A DNA stretch of 64,000 nt from Porodaedalea pini (Eukaryota > Basidiomycota > Agaricomycetes > Hymenochaetales > Hymenochaetaceae), in the NCBI GenBank assembly GCA_002794775.1, contig NBAY01000032.1, forward strand, positions 310,001-374,000. The letters run 5' to 3'. Of the stretch, positions 10,701 to 24,032 are shown piece by piece. The notes below the pieces were generated by a model. That model did not search any database. It saw only the letters and a list, made by a program, of their open reading frames with translations, and was not told the origin of the DNA. The first letter of the stretch is position 1, and every line of letters begins with the position of its first letter. The translations under genes were made by a program, and so were the position numbers.

Positions 10701-13634
10701 ATACCAGTTGTACGGCGCATACTCCATGAACTCATTGAGCTTGAGCCAGTGCTGGCACAGTTTGCATTGTATACGATTCGGTTCAAGAACGCCCACACGC
10801 GGGTCTGCAAGCAGTTTCGCTTTGCGATCTTCAGGAGTGCTTTTAGCTGTTCTACCTATCTGTGCAGGTGCTGAAGCAATGTGCTGGACTTCTGCGTCTG
10901 ATGTTAGCAGTGGTTCATCAGCTGGAGTTGGGACAGGTGGATCAGGAGCAGGAGCTGTGCGCGCAGAAGACGAAACATCGGTAGAGACAGCGGCAGGTCT
11001 CGAAATGCCGAGTGCAGTCAGAGGCGTCCTGAGTGGCAATCTCGCTGGCCTATTAATCTAATCAGCACAATTCAAAAGGGAGAATGAAACTTGACTGGCT
11101 TACTTCGACATTCTCTTAGCACAGCTCAAAATATGTCTGTGCCAATTCGAGAGCGAGTAGTCCTTTTTCACATGAAGACCAATCACGCGATTACAGAGCT
11201 TGCAAGTGACGCGTTGTGGCTCAATATTTTCACATCGATCATCTCGTTCGAGTTCTTCACGACGCTCCTCGGCAGTGCTCTCATCTTTAACTTTGACAGA
11301 AGACGAGAACTTCGGAGGTGCAGTCAGATGAGCTGCCACAAACCGGTACTGAGGAGGAGCTAGCCTCAGTTTCCTCCGCCTTGACGATGGGCGGTGGAAG
11401 AGCTGGTTGTAGACGCAGAGTCGGTTGTGGATTGAGAGCTGGCTGCTGCTCCGACGAGCTTTCCGATTCCCCGCTATTGTTTTCAATCCAATCGAAGATC
11501 AGTAAATAGTCTACTTGAGCTGCAGCAGATCATAACCCACGCATGTCGCTGCTCGCAAAGTGGAACATGTTTCCGCCAATTCCAGACATCGTAATCCCTG
11601 TATGACTGAAGCTTGATCCACTGCTTGCAAATGCCGCAGAGCACCTGATGCGGCTCAATCGCTGCGATGCGTGAGTCTGCTCGAAGGTCCTGAAGGCGTT
11701 TCTCCACACTTTTCACCTGTGGGCGTTTTCGCGAGTGGGCCAGCAGCAGCGGAAGAAACTGCAGCTAGCGGAGTCGGGATAGGACCTCTAGGAGCAATAG
11801 GTCGGCTAGAATAAAGATGAGTCTCGAAATGCGCTTAATAGATGAAGCAAACAATCATATACGCACTTCTTTGCAGCAGAACGCACACTACACCGCTCGG
11901 CATGTCGCATCCAATTTGACTCGACGTACTCAACCTCCTTATACAGCTTGATCCACTTCGCACACATCGTACAGTACACCTCGTTCGGGAGGACCTGGCC
12001 GATGCGCGGATCGTCAAGAAGAGCTTGTCGCCGCTCTTCGGCAGTACGCCCCTTTTTCCGTTTCGTGCTGGTAGTTACAAATGCGGACTCGCCATCTCCC
12101 TTGGCCTCTGGCTCTGGAGCAGGGTACAACAGTCCATCGAGATTCTCAGGTTCGGCTTTAACGAACGACGTTGCTGGCTTGGAAGCACTAGGAGTCGGAG
12201 ATGCTTGAGGGTGATGAAGAGCGACAAGATAGGCTAATACGTACCTTTGTGGCATGCTGCTGTCCAGAAGGGACTTATCAACATCATGTGTTTCCACTCT
12301 AAACTCCTCCATGACTATATCTCTTTGCTCATTCTGTTTCTCTGCTGTCCGTGTCTCTCTAGGTGATCGGAGCTCTTCCGAATGGTCGGTGGAAGAAGAT
12401 GGGTCAACCGGGAGCTTTGATGTCTGCCCATCGCTAGCTGGTGCTGGTCCGTTTGCTCGCATGACAGGATCGAGTAGGAAGCCAGGCATCCGTTTTTTCC
12501 TTTGAAAGAGAACATGAGGGTTATGGGGGCGGTTTACATTTGAGGATGGCAATCCTCCGGCGAAAGGTTCCGGCTGCTCAGTACTCGCAGGAGAGCGCTC
12601 CGCTGAGGGATCAGCATTAACAGATTGTCCATCAGTACCGCTTGTTACTTTTCTTGCGGGGCGTAAAGCTGATCGCGCCTGAGGTTGCTCAACAACAGGA
12701 GGCGAAGCAGTCGAATGATTAACTTCCATTCCAGCCATTTCTGAGCCCGAAGTCGAAGCCACCGGCGTTTCGGAGCCGGACGGTTCCCATCCGTTCTTCA
12801 CCTCGCACTTCTCCGCATGTCGATGCCAATTCCACAGATCGTACTCGCGCGTATTGTGCAGCTTGACCCACTGTCCGCACATCTTGCAGAGCACGACGTG
12901 CGGCCCGGGCACCTCGCAGCGCGTATCTTTTTCAAGAGCGCGCTGGCGCTCCGCAGTCGACTTTATCGGTCGTCGCGGCGCAGGCGGCGCACCGGGATGG
13001 AGCAACTCCTTCAAGTGCGCTTTCGAAATACTAGTGCTGTAGTGTGCCTTTGTAAGTTTGGGCGGTGCGGCTGATGCGGGAGGTGGAATCGGTACGGGTG
13101 ATGCAGAAACAGATGCTACCGGCGGTACGGGTCGTGCGGGTTTAAGCGAAGGGATCGTCAGTGTGAAAGCAGCCCCTGGCTCTGCCCGAACATGAGCTTT
13201 CCATCTGCCCACCAGTAACAGTTATAAGAGTCAGTTCTGTGGTATAATTGTAGACTATGACTATGTAACACTCACCCTGTACGAGGTTCGCACTTATCTG
13301 CATGTGTCCTCCAGTTCGCCGGCGAGAAGTCCGTATGTTTGAAGAGCTTGACCCAATGGCCGCACATCCTGCACAAGACCTGCTGCGGCTCGACAGCACT
13401 TATACGATCATCATTGAGAAGGACAAGCGCTCGCTCCTCGAGTGTAGATTTAGGCAGTTTCCGCTGTCCGCCCTTCCCGAGCTTCTTCCTCGATAGTAAA
13501 TTGCCCTCCTCATTCGGACTGCGAGAGTAAGAGAATATAAGATGTCTAGATACATGCTATCAATGGGTTAAACAGGCTTACTCTTCTTCTAACTTGATCC
13601 TCTTCGAAGGCGGTGGCTGCACACTGCCATCCAT
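7724..13634 (-). CDS. Ten-module C2HC zinc-finger array protein, ~1,712 residues
   Basis: The start is 13634 and the stop is at 7724. My exons are 13582-13634, 13276-13518, 12245-13204, 11863-12187, 11541-11764, 11350-11473, 11104-11309, 10669-11049, 10314-10607, 9963-10250, 9605-9901, 9031-9534 and 7724-8963. They sum to 5,139 bases in one frame. Ten modules of ~55 residues share the pattern D-x-R, x~5, E-P-x-x-V, C-x2-C-x19-H-x3-C. A W-I/V-K-L follows the first Cys pair and N-W precedes the His. The finger spacing is identical in all ten. The array resembles BED-type or other C2HC fingers, so DNA or chromatin binding is the natural guess, but no named family is certain. The C-terminal ~410 residues are Pro/Ser-rich with an acidic SDDDDNDDEDVD-like block. 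The joins between modules 3 and 4 and before finger 5 are uncertain, using weak splice sites or hiding frameshifts. Confidence 0.8.
9031..13518 (-). repeat. Exon-coded tandem array of ten zinc modules
   Basis: Exons carrying modules 1 to 10 (N- to C-terminal) are 13276-13518, 12245-13204, 11863-12187, 11541-11764, 11104-11473 (split), 10669-11049, 10314-10607, 9963-10250, 9605-9901 and 9031-9534. Nearly every intron between them interrupts the frame after the second base of a codon (phase 2). Symmetrical introns allow whole-exon duplication without frame loss, so the array probably grew this way. The linkers before modules 1, 3, 5, 7 and 9 each hold a hydrophobic-Lys-x-Glu site (IKLE, VKAE, VKAE, VKEE, VKKE), and those before even modules do not. 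This hints at a two-module duplication unit. Confidence 0.75.
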
Positions 13635-15050
13635 GTTGTCAAGGCCGTTTTTCATCACTGAGGCCGGGATGTCGCGCAAGTATCAAACGGAATTTATCGG
13701 GAGCCTCTTGCAGGAGTAGACGGCAAAAAATGCAATAAATAGCAAGTGGGCGAGGCTCACTCCGTTGGGGCCGAAGAGCAAGCCTGAGAGAGGATGAGGG
13801 AGAGGGGTAGATGAATCTACTCAAGCTTGATGCTGACTTGCTCAAACTTTCAACTGAGGCGTGACGTGGTCGTCGTGACAAATGGAAATAATCTCATCAG
13901 CAGCGTGACTTTGTTCAATGCTCTTGTTTTGGATCACTTCATCGCCGATAGTCCCCGAGTTTGTAGAGTAAGTACTACCGTGACAAGGGTAGTAATGTCA
14001 GTCATAGTCATCAACGGATTGCACGCCAGTCGTTTTCCTTTTGACTATCGTGAGGTACATTTTCAATAGACTGAGATTTCCAGTCCCTTTCAATGCGCAG
14101 GATCAGGCGCTGATACTATAATTATTGCACTCTGACATTAATATTCCTTATTGCTGTGGAGTAGGGAAATAAAATAACTTTCACGCCGAATCACCGTGCC
14201 GAGCTGCCAGTGGAACGAGCGCATTAGGTTATTAAACTGCTCCTCGCAAAAGCCATGGGCACTCAGAAAGGATCGTAAAACCATTATTTTCCTCGTCTAG
14301 AGGGGTTTAAGGCGCAGGTCCGCTCAGTATTGCATTCGCGTCAGGATAAGCTCGCGCGCTAGCTTCTCTATTTGTGCGAGATTCGCATTTACGAAATCCT
14401 TGCTGAGTTCATCACTCATCTGTCCTAAACCATGGTAGCTCAGCGTATATAGATCAGGAGGAAATAAGGTGGTACACACCGAAAGAGCGTGAGTATTGCC
14501 TCAGATTGCACCTTGTGAATACGATCAATGCTTTGAGTTCAAGGGGACAGCATCATGCTGCTGCCCGCGTAGCACCCTCGTATTTCTACTATTCCTTGAT
14601 CTTGTTCCGAATGACAGCCGTTCAAGTGTTTGGCAGTTCCAGTTACCGGCTGTTCCATACCGAAGGCACCTCATTGCCGGTACCTGCTTCAAAATACTGC
14701 ACCTCCATGACACTGAGTCCGTGCTCGTCGAATCACGGAAATGAGATATCTGCTTGTGTGAACGACGTCGTCAACGGTCTCAATAGCTTGCGAACGAGTT
14801 TCCCGAGTTAAGTCCAATCCAGGACTGATATTCGCAGGTGAATAACCGTAGCGAAGCGTAGACTCCGGGAGATGACCAAGGACGTCACGTTGAGTGTAGT
14901 GAGCTGACAACGACGAGAGCACATTCGGTCGACGGCTGTCCGCTTCGGTTGCGGGCAGGGCAACGTGGGAAACAGTGAGATCAGAGAGCGCATTTATTTA
15001 GTGTAGACGAACTCAACCAGCTCAACCACTTACCACGATCGCTAGATATC
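13635..15050. other. intergenic region, divergent promoters
   Basis: This 1.4 kb lies between the starts of the zinc-array gene (minus) and the isomerase gene (plus) and must carry both promoters. I see no convincing gene, tRNA or repeat. Confidence 0.5.
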
Positions 15051-16874
<1,824 letters not shown>

Positions 16875-17100
16875 TCTGCTACACAAAAAGAAGTATTCCA
16901 AAGCTGTTGTACTGTACGCCTTTCCGGCGAATTAGGTATGGAATAAACCATAGACAATTACCGATACTTTCCACGCATCTCTGGTGACGCTTGTCTGGCG
17001 CTTTTGAGTTTGCTTGCGTAAGTTTCGCATTGTGGACTCAGTACTGAGCTCTGCTTCGTGAAGCCTGCAATCAAGAATAAGTTATCAGAGATATACACAT

Positions 17101-18724
17101 TCATGAAAATTCTATCGCAGTCATGCTTCGCGTCCTGTAGCTCGTGCCTTCATTGACTCCTATCGCCCCAGCCTCCTTCAAATGGATCAGCATATGGCTC
17201 CCCAAGACACAAAAAAGACTGGGAAGCGCGAAAATCAAGTTATTCATGTAAGTGTCTACGTTCAGTTGTCCTGCTATTATATTGCAAGCGCTGCAGAGTA
17301 TGACCCTGAATTCTTTTTGAGCTCCTAGCACCGGAGAGCCATAGCTTGACTTACATAGCAAAGTAGAACACCTGGTCCTCGACAAGCACTCGGACAAGTC
17401 CCAGGCCCCTGAAGCCTTCAGAAAGCCTCCAGAAGTCCGCTGCCTTGTATAGCGCTAAGACCATTAAGATGACTCCTTGGACTAACAGTATGCTCCTAGT
17501 CGCCTGCGATCAGAATTTGCTGATATGGAAGTTGTGACTCGCATACCATAAGATGATGTCCCACACTCGCCCTTGCACTTGTTGTTGCGCACAGATGACG
17601 TAGCCTTCAGCTAGACTCCCAGCCGCAACTGCCAACGTTTTTAATTTTATTGGTCTAAATTGACAAGTTCAGTCACGTACCTTCGACATATACGGCCCGG
17701 TGTACAGTGATCGTGAGGCGACTGGCAGCTTGCAGAAAAAACAGGACTCTGAGATATAGAGCCAGACATTTGTCTGTAGCAGATAATGTCACCATCGAAT
17801 TTGTGATAGAAAAATGAGGCATACCACCGTGGTAAAGGGCCAAGACCCTCATCAAAAGGATGTCTTTTATGTATACATTATTAGCATGACTGATCCTATA
17901 AAGATCCGTTTCCTTCGTGTCGTGCTTACAGTCGATGAGAACAAAGGTTATACATTCTATGCATCTTCTAAGGATGGAAAGGATAAAAGAAATACTGAAG
18001 AGCTTACGGGACAAATTGCTTGTCCAATAGCTAAATTGGCCTTCAAAAAATGTCAGAACGATGTCGGGGCAGTAGATTCCAAACGTTACATCTGGGAAGA
18101 AAGAGCGGGAGAACATGAGAGTGTGTGATATATGTCATCTTTGGTATTGACTTACGATGCGGTAGTATGAGTTTTGATACTATCTTTATGAGATATGAGG
18201 TCAGTGAGATCATTGAAGCACCACGAGGCTTGGCAGGAAAGGTGACCTACACAAAATCGAAGAGGCTGATCCGAGCATTCCGACGTAGCGATTCTTTATA
18301 ATATATTGCCAAGGTAACTTAAAAGACTTAATATGATGCTCACTGCAAAGTAGATAAGGCTGACTAGGCTCTGAGGAGATCTCTGTGCGAATGACTTGAG
18401 TTTCTGAAGGTGACTTTGAAGTTTGGAGACTAGCTGTACCCAGAAGTATTTGACCTGAATAACACGTCTTGATTAGAAAATAAAATAAAATAGAGCAAAC
18501 GACCAAAGATTGTCTTACCTCCTTATCCATTCTGATCACTATAAATCGAGGTCAACTTAACTGCTGAGAACTTCCACCATTCCTAGAAGATTTTGCTTAC
18601 TTGTATCGTAAAACAAAGCAGTCGCAAAAGCGACGTTAAAGAACTGAACATTAATATTCTGGAAGGCAAAGATCTGGACCAAGCTAGGGTCTATAGTCTG
18701 GACGTCAGAACGGAGGGAGAACAT
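17101..18724 (-). CDS. DUF6533-type multi-pass membrane protein (copy A)
   Basis: The gene starts at 18724 with MFSLRSDVQ. Early exons 18601-18724, 18519-18538, 18344-18454 and 18251-18293 join in frame. They give the DUF6533 hallmark: an aliphatic helix ending in FYD followed by M-D-K-E-V-K-Y-F-W. Later exons encode further hydrophobic helices, including ILLMRVLALYHG and LYLRVLFFLQAASRLTI. The last exon ends with FALPSLFCVLGSHML and a charged tail ending AIEFS before the stop at 17101. About six or seven membrane segments are expected. DUF6533 proteins are numerous in Agaricomycetes and have no established function. Two acceptors are AAG, and the middle exon borders are approximate. A close but damaged relative lies on the other strand at 29944-31616. 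Confidence 0.7.
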
Positions 18725-19357
18725 TTGATGTCGTTAGATGCGAGATAGAAAGGGCTCAAGTACCAGGCGGAAGGACGAGAGAGGGCAGATCAACGCGAGA
18801 GCTCGATCTTATATCGACTCGAGTCCTGTAGTGCGTCCAGAACTCAGCCGTTAGATGGCCTATCTTTGATATGGATATGTTTAGGGTAAGAGCTGTGTCA
18901 ACAAGATTCAGATGGCATAATCCAAGAGGAAGATCAATGTTGTGAGGCGGTTCGTGACGGGAACTGTGCGATGAAGATTTGACGAAGCCAAGTGTATATA
19001 TGTATAATTCAAAAAAAATCCAGCAACCTATCAGTTGCAGAATGCATTGCGAGATTATTATACCAAACGTATAAGAGATGATTTTGTGCAGAGTGATGAT
19101 GATGATCAATGACCTGATGACTTCTATGCTCGAGACGAGATATCGAACGGAAGTCCGCGATAAATAGCCTTCGAAATAAAACCACGAGCTAGAGACCCCA
19201 GCGCGGAAATAACTTCCAGCACGCGTCCCGCAGCAGAATTCTGATGAAGCCGAAAGGCAACAAGAGGCGCGCAACTCATGAGACATAATGGCATCATCTA
19301 CAAAGAGAAGAATATTTATTAATCACGCGCCATTTGGACACATAAACTGACTGTATC
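18725..19357. other. intergenic region (promoter of DUF6533 copy A, 3' flank of mL44 gene)
   Basis: Apart from the TATA element, I see no supported feature. A long open frame on the minus strand overlaps the promoter and has no recognisable content. Confidence 0.4.
18793..18815 (-). promoter_or_regulatory. TATA-type promoter element of DUF6533 copy A
   Basis: On the minus strand this reads GATATAAGATCGAGCT followed by a CTCGCG tail, about 70-90 bases upstream of the start at 18724. Nearly the same block lies the same distance upstream of the paralogue starting at 29944, so it is a conserved core promoter. Confidence 0.6.
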
Positions 19358-20721
19358 TCACGAAAAAATACGTTTTCTCGGGGCTTGGACCGTTTCAGCC
19401 GACGAACGGGACGTGCTCCATCTTTGAGGGACCGCATCAGTAACGAATGCGCGTGGCTGCACCTCGCTGCTCCGGCGCTGCGACACTTCGGAGGTGCTAA
19501 GAAGCCCATCCGCACCTCCCATACGATCCTGCATATCTAATGCAGCGGAGTGGAAGGCGTCATGTAGTCCGAAAGGTGTACCCGGACAGAGAATGTGCGG
19601 TAGAAGTCGCGTGTGGAAAACACGTTGCGCGATAGTACCGCCCTGTACGTTGTAGAACACAATATAAGCCACAGCAAGCCGACAGGGAAGGGAGGGGTCA
19701 GATAGTAAAAGAAATATCTGACTTACGAACTGATGGAAAACCCCACCCATAATCCCTTCTACCGTCGTGCCTTGCACCTTGTACAGACCTGGACTTCTCA
19801 AAGAAGCTGGTGTCTCCTGCACCCTTCTCTCGTCCTCGGCGTAATGCCTCGACAGCGGGGTGTCCGCCTTCATTTTCACTGCTGAAGGCACTGCGGGAAC
19901 CCACAGCATTGTACGAGCCAGGTCCCATTGCGCACCGACGAACTCTCCGAGAAGGTTCGTATGCAATGCTCTGTATGCAATGAGGTCGAAGTTGAATGTA
20001 CTGTCGGGATCGATTGGAGGGGACGTTGTGCGTGAGAGCTGCTGCGATGCGGAATGAAGGAAAAGGAGGAGATATGAGTGAAGAACCCGTCGGCCTATCT
20101 CAGAGTGAACGAGAATTCGTCGTCATGATTGGAGAACGATTTAACACAAGCAAAATAGCAATAGATCTCATCAGCGAGACACGGATAAATGAACATGATA
20201 TAGATCGCGTACCGACGAACGCCAATCGAGCATTATGTCCCGCCCAGGCCTCCTTCGCACTAATGTGCGTTAGCATCTGTGTAGCGACCGTCGCTGGAAA
20301 TTCGAGTGGAGGAAACAGGCGTTGCAGATGCTCGACGAGCGGTTCCGCATCCGCCTTACTTCGTAATTTTGGATATGGTACGCCCGCCGCGTCGCCGCGC
20401 CCAGCGCTGGTATGTCGTGTACGTCGTGCCGTCGATTCGTCCAACTCCTCATCATCGAGATACTCTACTCGCTGCTGGCGCGAACCTCCAGGCACGCTCA
20501 TCGTCGCCGTCGCGGCATACCTCCGTGCAGCTAAGACTGCCCAGTCCGTCGTTTAGTTCTTCTCGTTCGTTTCCAGATACAGCTCAGAATCCTTATAGCT
20601 TACCTTCGTTGACGATTCCCTCTCCTGTTCTCCTCTTAGATTCCAAAGAGTGTAAGCATCTTCGCTGCGACTTGAAAGCGCAATCTGAAGATGATTTCAA
20701 GAGGGAGAGCGAACGCGACAT
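19358..20721 (-). CDS. mrpl3: Mitochondrial large-subunit ribosomal protein mL44 (RNase III fold)
   Basis: Exons 20604-20721, 20213-20536, 19727-20094 and 19358-19642 join in frame to about 364 residues. I chose the start at 20721 because MSRSLSLL followed by Lys, Arg and Ser without acids is a good mitochondrial presequence. An in-frame ATG at 20778 is the alternative. The body matches the RNase III-like fold of fungal mL44/MRPL3: LFPPLEFPATVATQMLTH, then LAFVGRRVL, a LGEFVGAQWDLARTMLW block, and KVQGTTVEGIMGGVFHQFGG followed by VFHTRLLPHIL. Family members sit in the mitochondrial ribosome and have lost RNase activity. The last ~60 residues are low-complexity and not family-like. Confidence 0.82.
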
Positions 20722-20778
20722 AAGTTGAGCGAGTCGGCAGGAAGTGCGCTTTCTCCAGAAAAAAGTCGGATGCGACAT

Positions 20779-21380
20779 GTCACTGTCACAATCTAAACTT
20801 CTGTCACATCATACCTTCAGTCCGATTCAGAACAATATATATTGATCACTATTCGATTGTGCTGGCCCTGTGCTATGCTTAAGTACGGTCTGAAATGTAC
20901 AGACAACTAAACAATAAACTCTTGGATATGTTTACAATCGTTCCTCAAGCTAGTACTTGCTGTATTCGACAATCCGCATATAGGCATTTTCCTTGCATCG
21001 AAAACATACATACTGATTTTTCAGCAGATCTATTTATTACAAAAATATCTCAGATCAGAGACGCGGGACAAACGCAGAAGACCATATGAAAAACGACGAT
21101 TAATTAGGGCTGTGTCGAAGGGAACTACTGTGCCACAAATGGGCCTCAGTTTACGTCGTGACCTACAGTACGAGACGTATACCAGATTCTTTGCATCATC
21201 TGTTAGCTTTTCCGCAAAATGCTTCCTCATTTTATCTAGTAGCTCCTTTCATCGCTGAATTTTGCTTCTCCAGTATGCTGAAAGGGTGCATTGAAGAAGG
21301 CGACTCGAAAGGAGAACTTCTTCCCACAGTTTTCGATGGTTAGCACGTGCCGTTGTGTTTATAAGATCTGCTATCTACTA
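20779..21380. other. intergenic region
   Basis: AT-rich DNA between the mL44 gene start and the 3' end of the LINE. It must hold the mL44 promoter and the LINE 3' tail. I could not mark a poly(A) tail or a target-site duplication. Confidence 0.4.
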
Positions 21381-24032
21381 CTAACAGACGCCCAACCGCA
21401 TAGGAGACAAGACAGAACAGAAGGGAAATACTACGTAGAGCGCAAAATTGGGGTGATGGTTAGTGGGAAGAGTAAGCGTAACGGAGGAAGCTGGGGGATA
21501 GCTAAAGATGAAATGAGGGAGGTAATTCAGATAAAATAGGCATACTGTCCGGAGGACGACGAAACGAAAAGTAAGCGAACTTAAGTAATAAAAGAAAATT
21601 ATTTGGACGGAACCAGTCCGAGAAGGCAAAAGGTAGGGAACGTTGACGATAAAGGCCATTTCTGACAAGAGCAAAGAAGGGCAACAATTAAGAATATGGC
21701 GGACATCATGTTTGATGCACGCCGGGTCCGGGCAATGCGGTTGGAGGTTTCGGTCATGCAAATTGAGCGTGTTCAACATTAAGTTGACAGCGCATCCTAG
21801 AACTGTACGGTGTATCCTCTTCCTAGGGGAAAGCTTCAAGAAAGGATGGAGGGATCGCGTAGGGTGAAGGATAAACGAGGAAGGCTCGAGAATAGAGTGG
21901 TGTCCCCGCAGATTGATTATATTGGCTTTCCAGTCTCGAAGAAGGTCGAGATGTACTTGCACCTGCAGGTTAGGGAGCAAACCCAGTGCGGGCTCGGGGT
22001 GGTGGTTAGACGCAGCATCTTTCGCCAGTTTATCGGCTTTTGAGTTGCCCAATACTCCGCAGTGTGAGGGGAGCCATTGGACCGTGATGTGAGAGGCCTT
22101 GTGATGGAGGGCGAGAAAGATTCCGCATAGATGGCGGAAGGTGATGATGAAATCCGCGTGTCGCTCATCGTTAGAAAAGATAAGCTGGATGCAATTAAGC
22201 GAGTCCGAGACGATATGAATGTGGATCGGTGTGAAGCATTTCTCTAGTAGGGAGGATATACGACGCATGGCTGCGATGAGCGCTTCCTGCTCCTCAAACA
22301 AGATGTTCGAGTGAGAGTGCGCTGCTGAAGAAAAGACAGCTAGTTCTTGTTGATTATGCATGATGACGAATCCATGGCCGCCATTGTAGGAGCCGTTGGC
22401 ATCTGGAATGATAGAACCGTCAGAGAAGATAAAGTATTGATAAGGAGGGGGGTGTAAAAAGAAGGAATTGAAATCGCGAATGGCTTTCTGTCGTTGTTTA
22501 GTGGAAGGGATAGGAGTCATGATGAGACGTGAGTGAATTGGAGTAAACGAAGGGAAGGCTATAACTTTAGGGATTGATATGCCAGGAAGGAGAGACGAAA
22601 CCAGATATTGATTGGGCAAAGGGTTGTGTTTGGAATGAGAAATATAGGACAAAAGAAAGCATTGAGACAGAGCTCGGATGAAAAGAGGAAGGGGTGGACA
22701 TGATAGAAGGGATTCGGCTACCGCCGGTTGAATGTTTTTGTGGAAAATAGAGTGAAAGAATTGGTTTTGTGTTTTCTGGAGAATAGAAAGAAATGATGAT
22801 TCGGGAAAGAGGACGGCACCGTAAATGGCTACTGAACGAATTAAACTGAAATAAAGGAGACGAGCGTATTGGAGGTAAGCACCGTTAGACCAGTTAAAAA
22901 GAAAATAACGTTGGTGTAATGTAGAACTGGCTTTGTTGGCCCACGCCTCAAAATGAAGCTTGGGTGAAAGGTCGTAAGAAAGAATGACACCCAGCCATGT
23001 GAGGTGACGTGAAGGGCAAATAATGCAGTTGTTTGGTAAAGACAAGGACGTGTTAGGTGAAGAAGGGGAATCATTTAAGAAAAAACGAAAAGTATAGTCC
23101 GCAACTTGACGATGTGGAAGGATGTGAAGAAGTTCTATGGTGTCCGGGTCGATGGATAAGCCAAGGGATTGAAATTGAAGCGACAGGAATTGGAATTGGT
23201 TGCGAAGGTGGACCAGATTGGTCCGAATGCTCAGAGAGCATGCATAAAGAAGATGATCGTCCATGTAAGCCAACAAAGGACGATTAGGACCGAAACAAGA
23301 ATTATAAGCCGTTATAACATCGGCCGTGGCAAAAATTGAAATGAGGGGAGATAGTGGGGACCCTTGAGGGACTCCACGGTTAGGTTTAATGAAGGGGGTG
23401 GAAAAGAAATTATTGAAATGAAAGGAAATTGGCCGATCTCTGAGCCAGACCGAAAGAATGCGAATAAGGTTAGGGTGAACATTGGAATGAATGAGTTTGT
23501 TGAGAAGACGATTATGAGAAATATGATCGAAAAAACCTTGAATGTCAATAGTAAGAATGGAAGTGATAAGAAAGTGGTGTCGACGAGATAACCTATTCGC
23601 GGCATCGCTGCCATTATAAATGAAAGGATTCGTGAGGATGGTTGAAAGGAGTTCGTAACAGGCCGTAAGGGAAGAGCGATGTTTCCGACACCCGTGTTGA
23701 GCATCTGGAAGAAGGTTATTAAGTTTGAAAAAAGGTTGAAGGAAATTAAAGAGAATGCGTTCGAACAGTTTTCCAATGGTGTCCACCAAAGTGATAGGAC
23801 GAAACGCTCTGGGAACTGAAAAGTCAGAGCGCTTAGGTTTAGGGATGAAAGTAATGAGTGAGGTCTTGAAAGATAGGGGAAAATGGCCGATCTTCAGACA
23901 TAAAGAAAAGAGGTCAACAAAGAATTGGCCGCGATGCTCGATTAGGAGCTCCAAATGTTTATAAGAAATGTGGTTATTGCCCGGGCTCGTTTCGTGATCG
24001 ATGCCATGGAGGGCAGCATGAATGTCCGTCAT
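21381..24032 (-). pseudogene. LINE ORF2 C-terminal part: reverse transcriptase and RNase H
   Basis: This 883-codon open stretch starts inside ORF2. Reverse transcriptase blocks are FIPKPKRSDFSVPRAFRPIT, a GCRKHRSS-like block, a GVPQGSPLSP block, and the catalytic AYMDDHLL box (the usual Tad-type box is ADD or DD after an aromatic). RNase H follows with FSDGS, EEQEAL, SDSLN and a QWLPSHCGVLGNSKAD block ending in the final Asp. A Cys/His cluster (CPDPAC, H, CC) near the end is a LINE zinc knuckle. These parts look intact, but the link to the endonuclease is broken by a stop and two frameshifts. Confidence 0.85.

Noticed and set aside
18756..19286. 176-codon minus-strand open frame upstream of DUF6533 copy A
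   Set aside because: It covers the conserved TATA promoter of that gene and has no family resemblance.
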